Position numbers and translations under genes: made by a program. A model generated the notes under the pieces. That model saw nothing but the letters and a program-made list of their open reading frames with translations. It was not told the origin of the DNA and searched no databases. 64,000 bases of DNA from Flavobacterium tistrianum (GTDB lineage Bacteria > Bacteroidota > Bacteroidia > Flavobacteriales > Flavobacteriaceae), in NCBI RefSeq assembly GCF_003254545.1, contig NZ_QJRH01000073.1, forward strand, positions 62,001-126,000, read 5' to 3'. Shown piece after piece: positions 8,960 through 16,779 of this stretch; within the stretch, counting starts at the first letter, position 1, and the number at the start of each line of letters is the position of its first letter.

Positions 8960-10108
8960 ATGAAAAAGTTATTATTTTTCGCTTCAATGCTTTTAATAGT
9001 GTCATGTAGTGAAGACAAAGTTGAAACAAGTGGAAATCAGGGAGCCCTAGAAAAGAAAATGTATTTATGTACGACAAAGGAATTTGATACTATCGTGTCA
9101 AATCCAACTGGGCGTGTTTCTTTAAAAGGATCTTATTGGAAAACAGGACAAACCATTCGTGTTAAATTCCTTAATGGTGACACTAGCCAACGAAATTATG
9201 TAATATGGTTTGCGTCACAATGGGCTTGTTATGCAAACTTAAAATTTATTTTTGTAGATGACAACCAAACGGGAGATATAAAAGTTAGGTTTAACGCAAA
9301 CAGTAGTTCTTCACCGTCAGTTATTGGAACGCAAGCATTACAAATACCCCAAAATAATCCTTCATTGCAAATCGGATATTATTCTAATACAACAGTTCAA
9401 GAATATGGAAGAGCAATAATGCATGAATTTGGCCATGCTCTTGGTTTATTACATGAACATCAAAATCCATTATCACCAATTCAATGGAATGCATCAGCAC
9501 TTTATGCAGAATATACAAAATCTGGATGGACAAAAGCAGATGTAGATAGTAATATTATAAATAAACTTTCAACCACTCAAGTTGATTATAGCAATTTTGA
9601 TATTAATTCAATTATGTTGTATCCAATTTCAGCAAGTTTAACATTGAATAATTATAGTACGCCTTGGAATACAGAGATTTCATTTGATGATAAAGTAGGA
9701 ATAACAAGATTATATCCTTTCCCAGCAGTGTCAACTGCTGTCACATCAATGCAGACAGCATCGTGGTTATATGGTAATTTGGAGGTTTATTCTCTTAATA
9801 GAAGATATAAATTAGTCATGATGAGTGATGGAAATTTAGTTATCTGGGACATTTTAAATGGTGGAGCTAAAGCAATTTGGGTTAGTGGAACTAACGTAAG
9901 ATGCGCAGGATCAAGATTGGTCTGGCGAGGCGATGGAGATTTGGTTATGTATGATTTAAAAAATAGAGCAGTTTGGCATACAAATACGTTAAATAATGTT
10001 GGAGGTACTTTACTGTTGGATAATGATGGAATCTTAAAAGTTTATTCTGCAAATCGTGCACTTTTATGGGATTCTGCGTCAGGCAAATCCTTTCCTATAT
10101 ATTATTAA
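8960..10108 (+). CDS. Astacin-type metallopeptidase lipoprotein with C-terminal bulb-type lectin domain
   Basis: 382 residues. The signal peptide ends in the lipobox IVSC (Cys16), so it is a lipoprotein, probably surface exposed. Residues about 50-250 are an astacin-like (M12A) protease: HEFGHALGLLHEHQ gives the HExxHxxGxxH zinc site (H155, E156, H159, H165), and SIMLYPIS supplies the Met-turn. Residues about 262-380 hold three repeats of bulb-lectin type (SDGNLVIWD, GDGDLVMYD, NDGILKVYS) resembling mannose-binding strands. It is monocistronic. A likely role is degrading proteins or glycoproteins at the surface, with the lectin guiding it to glycans (inference). Confidence 0.88.
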   Translation: MKKLLFFASMLLIVSCSEDKVETSGNQGALEKKMYLCTTKEFDTIVSNPTGRVSLKGSYWKTGQTIRVKFLNGDTSQRNYVIWFASQWACYANLKFIFVDDNQTGDIKVRFNANSSSSPSVIGTQALQIPQNNPSLQIGYYSNTTVQEYGRAIMHEFGHALGLLHEHQNPLSPIQWNASALYAEYTKSGWTKADVDSNIINKLSTTQVDYSNFDINSIMLYPISASLTLNNYSTPWNTEISFDDKVGITRLYPFPAVSTAVTSMQTASWLYGNLEVYSLNRRYKLVMMSDGNLVIWDILNGGAKAIWVSGTNVRCAGSRLVWRGDGDLVMYDLKNRAVWHTNTLNNVGGTLLLDNDGILKVYSANRALLWDSASGKSFPIYY

Positions 10109-10115
10109 AAAAGAG

Positions 10116-10146
10116 AAAACCATGTCTATATCAAGACATGGTTTTT
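10116..10146. terminator. Bidirectional terminator shared by the astacin gene and recQ
   Basis: AAAACCATGTCT (10116-10127) and AGACATGGTTTT (10134-10145) form a strong hairpin with A and T tracts on either side. The recQ stop codon (10131-10133) lies in the loop, so the last recQ codons are inside the terminator stem. Confidence 0.88.
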
Positions 10147-12251
10147 TTTCGTTCTATAAACGCCAATCCAAATCGAATTTTATCATACGATATTTTTTCT
10201 TCAAAATAATCAAAATAAGGTTTTAGAGCGTTGGGATTTTCTAATTCTATCTGGGCCTTTTTAATTCTTTCAATTTCTTCTTCAGAAACGAATTGGCTTA
10301 AATCTAAATTATATCCATCAACATATAATTTTGCTAAATGTGAAATTACTGTCGTCTGACTGATATTTCTTCTTTCTGCAATTTCTTCAACAGAAATACC
10401 GTTTTCATATAATTCTAAAGTTTTTTTATAAGTACTGTCTTTTTTCTCTTTTTTGACAACTGACTTGTTTCTTTGAAATTCAATAATTGCATTTATAAAT
10501 TCAGATCCATATTTTTCTAGTTTTACTTTTCCAACTCCTTCAACAGCAAGAAATTCATCTTCATTCATAGGTCGCATAATCTCCATTTGTCTTAATGCCG
10601 CATCACTGAAAATAACGTATGCTGGAACTTCTTCTTCCTTTGCAATTTCATAACGTAATTTTCGCAATGTTTCAAAAAGAGAATTTTTAGCCACTTTAGT
10701 TTTTTCTTGTGTGATTTCATTTTTGTCAATTACTTTTTTGACAACAGTCGTAAGCTTTACTTTTTCACCTTCAAATAAAACTTTCTTTGCAAAAGGAGTG
10801 AGAAGGATTTTATTATGCTGGTGAAAAGCAATTTCACAATATCCTAAATTAATTAGCTGAATAAGATATTGATTCCAGTCGTACCAAGAAACATCAGCGC
10901 CAATTCCATACGTTTTTAGCTCTTGATAATTTTTTTCGTAGATATATGCATTTTTTGAGCCTCTTAAAAAATCGACAATTACAGCCAAAGGTTCTGATTC
11001 TTGTAAACGTGTAATTGCTGATAATGCTTTTTGCGCGAGAATCGTACCATCGAAAAAAGTTGGCGGATTTTTACAAATATCGCAGTTTCCGCAATTCTCA
11101 GTAACCAATTCGCCAAAATAAGATAAAAGTATTTTTCTTCGGCAACTTACAGCATCAGCGTATTGTTTCATACGATCTAATTTTGCAAGCTGAATGTCAG
11201 AGTTCAATCCTTCAGATGCAAATTTTTGCAATTGAATGACATCAGCATAACTTTCAAACAAAACGGTTTCGGCAGGAAGACCGTCACGTCCGGCGCGCCC
11301 AATTTCCTGGTAATAGCCTTCAATATTTTTTGGAAGATTATAATGAATAACCCAACGCACATTCGATTTGTCAATTCCCATTCCAAAAGCAATGGTGGCG
11401 CAAACTACTTGGCAGTCATCATTTATAAATTGATCCTGAGTTTTAGCACGAGTTTCGTTGTCCAAACCAGCATGATACGCTTTAGCCGAAATACCGTTCT
11501 TTTTTAATTTCTCAGCAAGTTCTTCTGTTGTTTTACGGCTCAAACAATAAATTATTCCTGATTCATTGGGTTTATTTTCAATAAAATCTATTATTTGTTT
11601 CACACGATCTAAAGCAGGACGAACTTCTAAACTTAAATTTTTACGATCAAAAGAAGCAATGAATGTTTTGGGATTCTTTAGATTCAATTGCTTAGATATG
11701 TCAGTACGTGTTGCTTTATCTGCTGTAGCTGTCAAAGCTAAGATTGGAGTAGAAGGGAAGCGGCTTTTTAAATATCCTAAATTGGTATAAGCAGGTCTAA
11801 AGTCATGCCCCCAAGATGAAATACAGTGCGCTTCGTCTATTGCGATCAAACTAATATTCAGCTCGTTAAAAGCCATGTCTAAATAAGAAAGACTTTCGGG
11901 AGCGATATAAACTAATTTAAAATGATTTGACTTTAAATTATCTATATAGTATTGCTGTTCTTGTGATGATTGAGAACTATTAATGTAACAAGCAGATATT
12001 CCATTGGTTTTTAAACTGTCAACCTGATCTTTCATTAAAGCAATCAACGGCGATATTACAACTGTAATTCCGGGTAAAATTAATGCCGGAAGCTGGAAGC
12101 ATATAGATTTTCCTCCACCCGTTGGCATAATAGCCAATGTATCTTGTCCAGATAGGATAGTATTAATTATGGTTTCCTGATTGGGTCTGAATTTTTCAAA
12201 ACCAAAATTTTCTTTTAGTTTAGTATGTAAAATTTCTGAAGTCATAGGCAT
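10131..12251 (-). CDS. recQ: ATP-dependent DNA helicase RecQ
   Basis: 706 residues. The superfamily 2 helicase core has Walker A TGGGKS (K48) and a DEAH box (IAIDEAHCISSWGHDFRPAY). The RecQ-specific zinc/RQC region follows, with clustered cysteines (SCRRKILLSYFGE, then CGNCDICKNP), and then an HRDC-like domain. Near the C-terminus (about 610-670) is a second HTH (ISVEEIAERRNISQTTVISH), as in other Bacteroidetes RecQ proteins. RecQ unwinds DNA at damaged or stalled forks. The start could be M1 or M3, two codons apart. The 3' end overlaps the shared terminator. Confidence 0.95.
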   Translation of the reverse strand: MPMTSEILHTKLKENFGFEKFRPNQETIINTILSGQDTLAIMPTGGGKSICFQLPALILPGITVVISPLIALMKDQVDSLKTNGISACYINSSQSSQEQQYYIDNLKSNHFKLVYIAPESLSYLDMAFNELNISLIAIDEAHCISSWGHDFRPAYTNLGYLKSRFPSTPILALTATADKATRTDISKQLNLKNPKTFIASFDRKNLSLEVRPALDRVKQIIDFIENKPNESGIIYCLSRKTTEELAEKLKKNGISAKAYHAGLDNETRAKTQDQFINDDCQVVCATIAFGMGIDKSNVRWVIHYNLPKNIEGYYQEIGRAGRDGLPAETVLFESYADVIQLQKFASEGLNSDIQLAKLDRMKQYADAVSCRRKILLSYFGELVTENCGNCDICKNPPTFFDGTILAQKALSAITRLQESEPLAVIVDFLRGSKNAYIYEKNYQELKTYGIGADVSWYDWNQYLIQLINLGYCEIAFHQHNKILLTPFAKKVLFEGEKVKLTTVVKKVIDKNEITQEKTKVAKNSLFETLRKLRYEIAKEEEVPAYVIFSDAALRQMEIMRPMNEDEFLAVEGVGKVKLEKYGSEFINAIIEFQRNKSVVKKEKKDSTYKKTLELYENGISVEEIAERRNISQTTVISHLAKLYVDGYNLDLSQFVSEEEIERIKKAQIELENPNALKPYFDYFEEKISYDKIRFGLAFIERKKTMS

Positions 12252-12333
12252 ATATTTTTCTTTACAAGTTTAAATGTAAAAATAATCTTATAAAAGCAAA
12301 AATATAATTTAATTAAGCATTGCTTTGTTACAA

Positions 12334-12362
12334 AAAAAGGAACTCAAGTTGAGTTCCTTTTT
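12334..12362 (-). terminator. Terminator after the Asp-rich protein gene
   Basis: AAAAAGGAACTCAA / TTGAGTTCCTTTTT, a near-perfect hairpin with a U tract for minus-strand transcripts, 22 bp beyond the stop at 12384. Confidence 0.85.
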
Positions 12363-12383
12363 ATTTATTGAAAAGAAAATGAA

Positions 12384-12797
12384 TTAATCTTCATCATCTT
12401 CGTCTTCTTCGTCATAATCAGTATCTGCTTTGTCATCGTCATCATCATCGTCATCATCGCCACCATCAGTATCTGGTTTGTCAACGTTGTCATCTTCATC
12501 ATCATCGTCACTAATATCATCATCAAGATCCATACCTTTAACTGGTGCAATTGCATCTACATCAACATCTAAATCGTCATCTTCATCATAGTTTTCAATT
12601 CTGTCAGCAAGTTTAGTACTAATTTTTACCAAGTAAATTGTATCTTCAGTACGAACTTCTACAGCTTCAACCAATTCGTTTTTAGCATTTCTAAAACGGA
12701 TTACATCCGAATCATCATAACCATCAGGAAATTTTTCAACCAAAAGGTTTAAAATTTCATTGGTAAGTTTGGCGTAGTCTACTATAACTCTTTTCAT
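12384..12797 (-). CDS. Protein with N-terminal globular domain and Asp/Glu-rich tail
   Basis: 137 residues. Residues 1-70 are an ordinary alpha/beta region (MKRVIVDYAKLTNEILNLLV). Residues about 72-137 are almost entirely Asp and Glu, including a run of nine Asp, so the tail is disordered and very negatively charged. Homologues in this group are sometimes labelled DNA primase, which nothing in the sequence supports. It follows the deoxyhypusine-synthase-like gene by 8 bp and is very probably co-transcribed with it. A charged tail of this type could bind polycations, for instance polyamines, metals or basic proteins; this is speculative. Confidence 0.85.
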   Translation of the reverse strand: MKRVIVDYAKLTNEILNLLVEKFPDGYDDSDVIRFRNAKNELVEAVEVRTEDTIYLVKISTKLADRIENYDEDDDLDVDVDAIAPVKGMDLDDDISDDDDEDDNVDKPDTDGGDDDDDDDDDKADTDYDEEDEDDED

Positions 12798-12805
12798 AAA
12801 TTATC

Positions 12806-13774
12806 TTATAAATCTAATAAGTATGCAAAAATTAACGGAGCAACAATTGTAGCATCCGATTCAATAATAAATTTAGGGGTTTTGATGTCTAATTTACCCC
12901 AAGTGATTTTTTCATTTGGAACTGCCCCAGAATAAGAACCATAACTAGTTGTTGAATCTGAGATTTGGCAGAAATAGCTCCAAAATGGAACATCGTGCAT
13001 TTCCATATCTTGATATAGCATAGGAACTACACAGATAGGGAAGTCACCCGCGATACCACCACCGATTTGGAAGAATCCAATTCCGTTTGAACTGTTTTTA
13101 GAATACCAATCCGCAAGGAAAGTCATGTATTCAATTCCAGATTTCATGGTAGATGCTTTTAAATCTCCTTTAATTACGTATGAAGCAAAGATGTTACCCA
13201 TTGTACTATCTTCCCATCCAGGAACGATAATTGGTAAATTTTTCTCTGCAGCTGCATACATCCAGCTATCTTTTAGATCAATCTCGTAATATTCTTCTAA
13301 AACGCCAGACAACAACATTTTGTACATAAATTCGTGTGGGAAGTAACGCTCACCTTTGTCGTCAGCATCTTTCCAAATTTTGTAAATGTGTTTTTGTAAA
13401 CGACGGAAAGCTTCATGTTCAGGAATACAAGTGTCAGTAACACGGTTTAATCCTTTTTCTAATAAAGCCCATTCGTCTTCTGGTGTCAAATCACGGTAGT
13501 TAGGAACTCTCTCGTAGTGAGAATGAGCTACTAAATTCATGATATCTTCTTCTAAGTTTGCTCCAGTACATGAAATAATATGTACTTTGTTTTGTCTGAT
13601 TACTTCGGCAAAAATTTTACCAATTTCTGCTGTACTCATTGCGCCAGCCATACTTACCAGCATCTTTGCGCCATCAGCTAATTGCTGTTCGTATGCTTTT
13701 GCAGCATCTACTAATGAAGCAGAATTAAAATGCAAATAATGTTTTTCAATAAACTGACTGATTGGTCCTTTCAT
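12806..13774 (-). CDS. Deoxyhypusine synthase-family protein
   Basis: 322 residues, homologous along its length to eukaryotic/archaeal deoxyhypusine synthase (SCTGANLEEDI, FFQIGGGIAGDFPICVVPML). That enzyme uses NAD to move the aminobutyl group of spermidine onto eIF5A. Bacteria lack eIF5A, and bacterial homologues are thought to make or use polyamines such as homospermidine. The gene lies 100 bp after arginine decarboxylase, which supports a polyamine role. The family is certain; the substrate is unknown. Confidence 0.88.
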   Translation of the reverse strand: MKGPISQFIEKHYLHFNSASLVDAAKAYEQQLADGAKMLVSMAGAMSTAEIGKIFAEVIRQNKVHIISCTGANLEEDIMNLVAHSHYERVPNYRDLTPEDEWALLEKGLNRVTDTCIPEHEAFRRLQKHIYKIWKDADDKGERYFPHEFMYKMLLSGVLEEYYEIDLKDSWMYAAAEKNLPIIVPGWEDSTMGNIFASYVIKGDLKASTMKSGIEYMTFLADWYSKNSSNGIGFFQIGGGIAGDFPICVVPMLYQDMEMHDVPFWSYFCQISDSTTSYGSYSGAVPNEKITWGKLDIKTPKFIIESDATIVAPLIFAYLLDL

Positions 13775-13874
13775 TTTTTTGTTTTTTTTTTTGAATTAAA
13801 AAGTCTAACCTTTTTGGATGTTAATGCAAATTAAGAATTTTTTAAGAAAAATTATAACTTAATCTGCCGTTTTT

Positions 13875-15278
13875 TTACACCTTTTTTTTGTAGCCCAAAA
13901 TCTTTAGTACATCGTCTGAAGTCTGCTGTTCTGAGAACACTTCGGTTGCTAGAATTCCATTTTCATCACGATCAATTAAGATGTGTTTTGGCTGCGGAAT
14001 CAAACAGTGGTGTAGACCACCGTATCCTCCAATTGTTTCTTGATAAGCGCCAGTATTAAAGAATCCGATATATAAAGGCTTCTCTTTATTATATTTAGGC
14101 AAATAAATGGCGTTCATGTTTTGTTCAGAATTGTAATAGTCGTCACTATCACAAGTAAGACCTCCTAGCAGAACCCGCTCGTAAGTATCATTCCAGCGGT
14201 TGATAGCCAGCATGATAAAACGTTTATTTATAGCCCAAGTATCTGGTAAAGTGGTAATGAAAGATGAATCGATCATATTCCATTTCTCTCTATCATTTTG
14301 TTGTTTTTGATACAAAATCTGATAGATTGCACCACCGCTTTCGCCTACTGTAAACGAACCAAATTCCGTAAAAATATTTGGAACATCAACTTCAGCTTCA
14401 TCACAAGCAATTTTAATTTGATTGATGATTTCATCAATCATATATTGATAATCATATTCAAAAGCAAGCGAGTTTTTAATAGGGAAACCACCGCCTATGT
14501 TTAGTCCGTCTAGTGTAGGACATTCTTTTTTAAGAGCAATGTATACTTTGATACATTTTACAAGCTCATTCCAGTAGTATGATGTATCGTTAATTCCAGT
14601 ATTAATGAAAAAGTGAAGCATTTTCAGCTCTAACTTATCATTCTCTTGGATTTGTTTTTTATAGAACGAAACTATGTTTTTATAACCAATACCTAATCTA
14701 GAAGTATAAAACTCAAATTTAGGTTCTTCTTCAGCAGCAATACGAATTCCGATTTTGAATTTTCCTTTAATTTCTGCCTGAAGCAAATCTAACTCTTCGT
14801 AATTATCAATAATCGGAATAGTATTTTTATGTCCGTTGTTGATTAATCTACCAATGTTAGTAATGTACTCGTCTCTTTTAAAACCATTACAAATTACATA
14901 AGTGCTTTTGTTGATTTTTCCATTTTCCAATAAATTCTCAACAATATTAACATCAAAAGCAGATGAAGTCTCGATGTGAATGTTATTCTTGAAAGCTTCA
15001 TTCATAATATATTCAAAATGAGAGCTTTTCGTGCAATAACAATAGTAATATTTTGCGTCGTATTTATTCTTTTCCATCGATTTTCTGAACCAAGCTTTTG
15101 CTTTATTGATGTTTTCAGAAATCTGAGGAAGATAAGTAAACTTTAATGGCGTACCGTATTGCTCAACCAATTTCATCAAATCGATATTATGAAACAATAG
15201 GTTGTCTTTGTTTAGTTTAAATTCCTCTTGCGGAAAGTAGTATGTTTGGTTTATTAGATCAGAATATTTTGTATTCAT
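13875..15278 (-). CDS. speA: Arginine decarboxylase (biosynthetic type, fold III)
   Basis: 467 residues of the PLP-dependent fold-III decarboxylase family. The PLP lysine is K84 in CYCTKSSH, and GGGFP (near 260) binds the cofactor phosphate. Arginine is converted to agmatine, the first step towards putrescine and spermidine. It is much shorter than E. coli SpeA (about 650 residues), as is usual for the Bacteroidetes short form. It lies upstream of the deoxyhypusine-synthase-like gene in the same orientation, forming a polyamine cluster. Ornithine or diaminopimelate specificity cannot be fully excluded. Confidence 0.88.
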   Translation of the reverse strand: MNTKYSDLINQTYYFPQEEFKLNKDNLLFHNIDLMKLVEQYGTPLKFTYLPQISENINKAKAWFRKSMEKNKYDAKYYYCYCTKSSHFEYIMNEAFKNNIHIETSSAFDVNIVENLLENGKINKSTYVICNGFKRDEYITNIGRLINNGHKNTIPIIDNYEELDLLQAEIKGKFKIGIRIAAEEEPKFEFYTSRLGIGYKNIVSFYKKQIQENDKLELKMLHFFINTGINDTSYYWNELVKCIKVYIALKKECPTLDGLNIGGGFPIKNSLAFEYDYQYMIDEIINQIKIACDEAEVDVPNIFTEFGSFTVGESGGAIYQILYQKQQNDREKWNMIDSSFITTLPDTWAINKRFIMLAINRWNDTYERVLLGGLTCDSDDYYNSEQNMNAIYLPKYNKEKPLYIGFFNTGAYQETIGGYGGLHHCLIPQPKHILIDRDENGILATEVFSEQQTSDDVLKILGYKKKV

Positions 15279-15346
15279 TTATTTGTCAAAGTTTAGAGAT
15301 TGTAATTATAATTTAATTTTAGGTTTTTGGGGACTTAATCTTAAAT

Positions 15347-15526
15347 TCAAACTCTAATATTGGCAAATATAATAGGCAGTTTTTCATGCTCTGCTTTTGT
15401 ACATTGGAACACATCAAAACAGAAAGGGCTTTTACTATTATAGAAACGGTCCAGCATTCTTAATAAAGAACTGTTGAGTCTGTTTCTGTAAGAGCTGAAG
15501 TGCCTTTGCTGATTGTTTGTTTTCAT
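15347..15526 (-). CDS. Small conserved-looking protein, unknown function
   Basis: 59 residues from the ATG at 15526 (MKTNNQQRHFSSYRN). An upstream in-frame start at 15562 would add a hydrophobic stretch, but the ATG is more convincing. It is basic in the first half and contains one short patch with two cysteines. It sits between speA and aroB on the same strand. I recognise no family, and it could be a chance ORF. Confidence 0.45.
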   Translation of the reverse strand: MKTNNQQRHFSSYRNRLNSSLLRMLDRFYNSKSPFCFDVFQCTKAEHEKLPIIFANIRV

Positions 15527-15582
15527 GGCGCAAATGTAAAAAATAATATATACCAAATGCAATGCTTTTGATTAAAAAAAGT

Positions 15583-16650
15583 TTAAGATTTATAATCCTC
15601 AAACGCTTCTAGAATCAATTTATTTTCAACGGATTGGTTAATTTTTATTTTTCCGATTCCTTCAATTAATGCAAATTGAATTAAACCGTATTCATTTTTT
15701 TTGTCGTGAATTAACAATTCTAAGATCGGATCAATGTCTTTTTCTTCAAAAATTACATCGTCATAGATATCTTTTATCACAGCTTTTATTTCACGATATT
15801 CTTCTGCTGAAATCAATCCTTTTTGAAGAGAAATATAACTTTCTAGAATCATTCCAACAGCAATAGCTTCTCCATGCAGTAAAGTAGTTTTTTCTTCGCT
15901 TTCTAAGAAGTAACCTTCAATAGCGTGTCCTAAAGTATGTCCAAAATTTAGAGCCTTACGAATGTTTTTCTCAGTTGGATCCTGAATAACGATTTCATTT
16001 TTAATTTCAACAGAACGATAAATCAATTGATCTAATTCGTCAAAAACAATCGATTTCAAATCTGAAAACTGCCTCCAATATGGAGCATCATATATTAAAC
16101 CATGTTTTAGCATTTCTGCCAAACCAGAACGCATTTCACTTTGCGGTAAAGTTTCTAAATACTGTGTATCGACTAACACCATTTGCGGAACATTGATAAC
16201 TCCGATTTGGTTTTTAAGGTTTCCTAAATCAACTCCTGTTTTTCCTCCAACAGAAGCATCAACCATAGATAATAGAGTAGTAGGAATATTGATAAAATCT
16301 ACACCTCTTTTAAACGTAGAAGCAACAAAACCTCCTAAATCGGTTACAACACCTCCTCCTAAATTAATAATAAGCGATTTTCTATCAGCCCCAAGTTCTG
16401 TCAAGATATTCCAGATCTCAATACAAGTCTCAATGTTTTTATTCGCTTCCCCGGCTTCAAACTCTATGATTTCGATTGCCAAATCAGTCTCTAAAAGCGG
16501 AATAAATTTAGACAAACAATGCTCATTGGTCTGATCATCAACAATAATAAATATATTAGAATATTTACTTTCTCTTAAATGTTTATTTAAAGCTTCGTAA
16601 GCATTCTCATTAAAATGTACGAGATAATTATTGGCTTGAATAGATTGCAT
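15583..16650 (-). CDS. aroB: 3-dehydroquinate synthase
   Basis: 355 residues, the normal length. It converts DAHP to 3-dehydroquinate, step two of the shikimate pathway, with NAD and a divalent metal. The signature is present: NLGGGVVTDLGGFVAS (NAD loop), FINIPTTLLSMVDASVGGKT, and the metal ligands E in MRSGLAEMLKHGLI, then H in FGHTLGHAIEG and H in LLHGEAIAVGM. It is a single gene with neighbours of unrelated pathways. Confidence 0.95.
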   Translation of the reverse strand: MQSIQANNYLVHFNENAYEALNKHLRESKYSNIFIIVDDQTNEHCLSKFIPLLETDLAIEIIEFEAGEANKNIETCIEIWNILTELGADRKSLIINLGGGVVTDLGGFVASTFKRGVDFINIPTTLLSMVDASVGGKTGVDLGNLKNQIGVINVPQMVLVDTQYLETLPQSEMRSGLAEMLKHGLIYDAPYWRQFSDLKSIVFDELDQLIYRSVEIKNEIVIQDPTEKNIRKALNFGHTLGHAIEGYFLESEEKTTLLHGEAIAVGMILESYISLQKGLISAEEYREIKAVIKDIYDDVIFEEKDIDPILELLIHDKKNEYGLIQFALIEGIGKIKINQSVENKLILEAFEDYKS

Positions 16651-16779
16651 AATTGTGTAGTTAATTTAAACAACAAAATAAGCAATTTTATAGCACATAA
16701 TATTCAAACTTTGAGGCTAATTTGTTTTAAAAAGAATCTTTCTATTTAAAATCTTCATTAAAAGTAAAATTGAAAAATT

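Noticed and set aside
12365..12556. Met-rich frame over the Asp-rich gene (63 residues)
   Set aside because: Low-complexity GAT repeat read in another frame.
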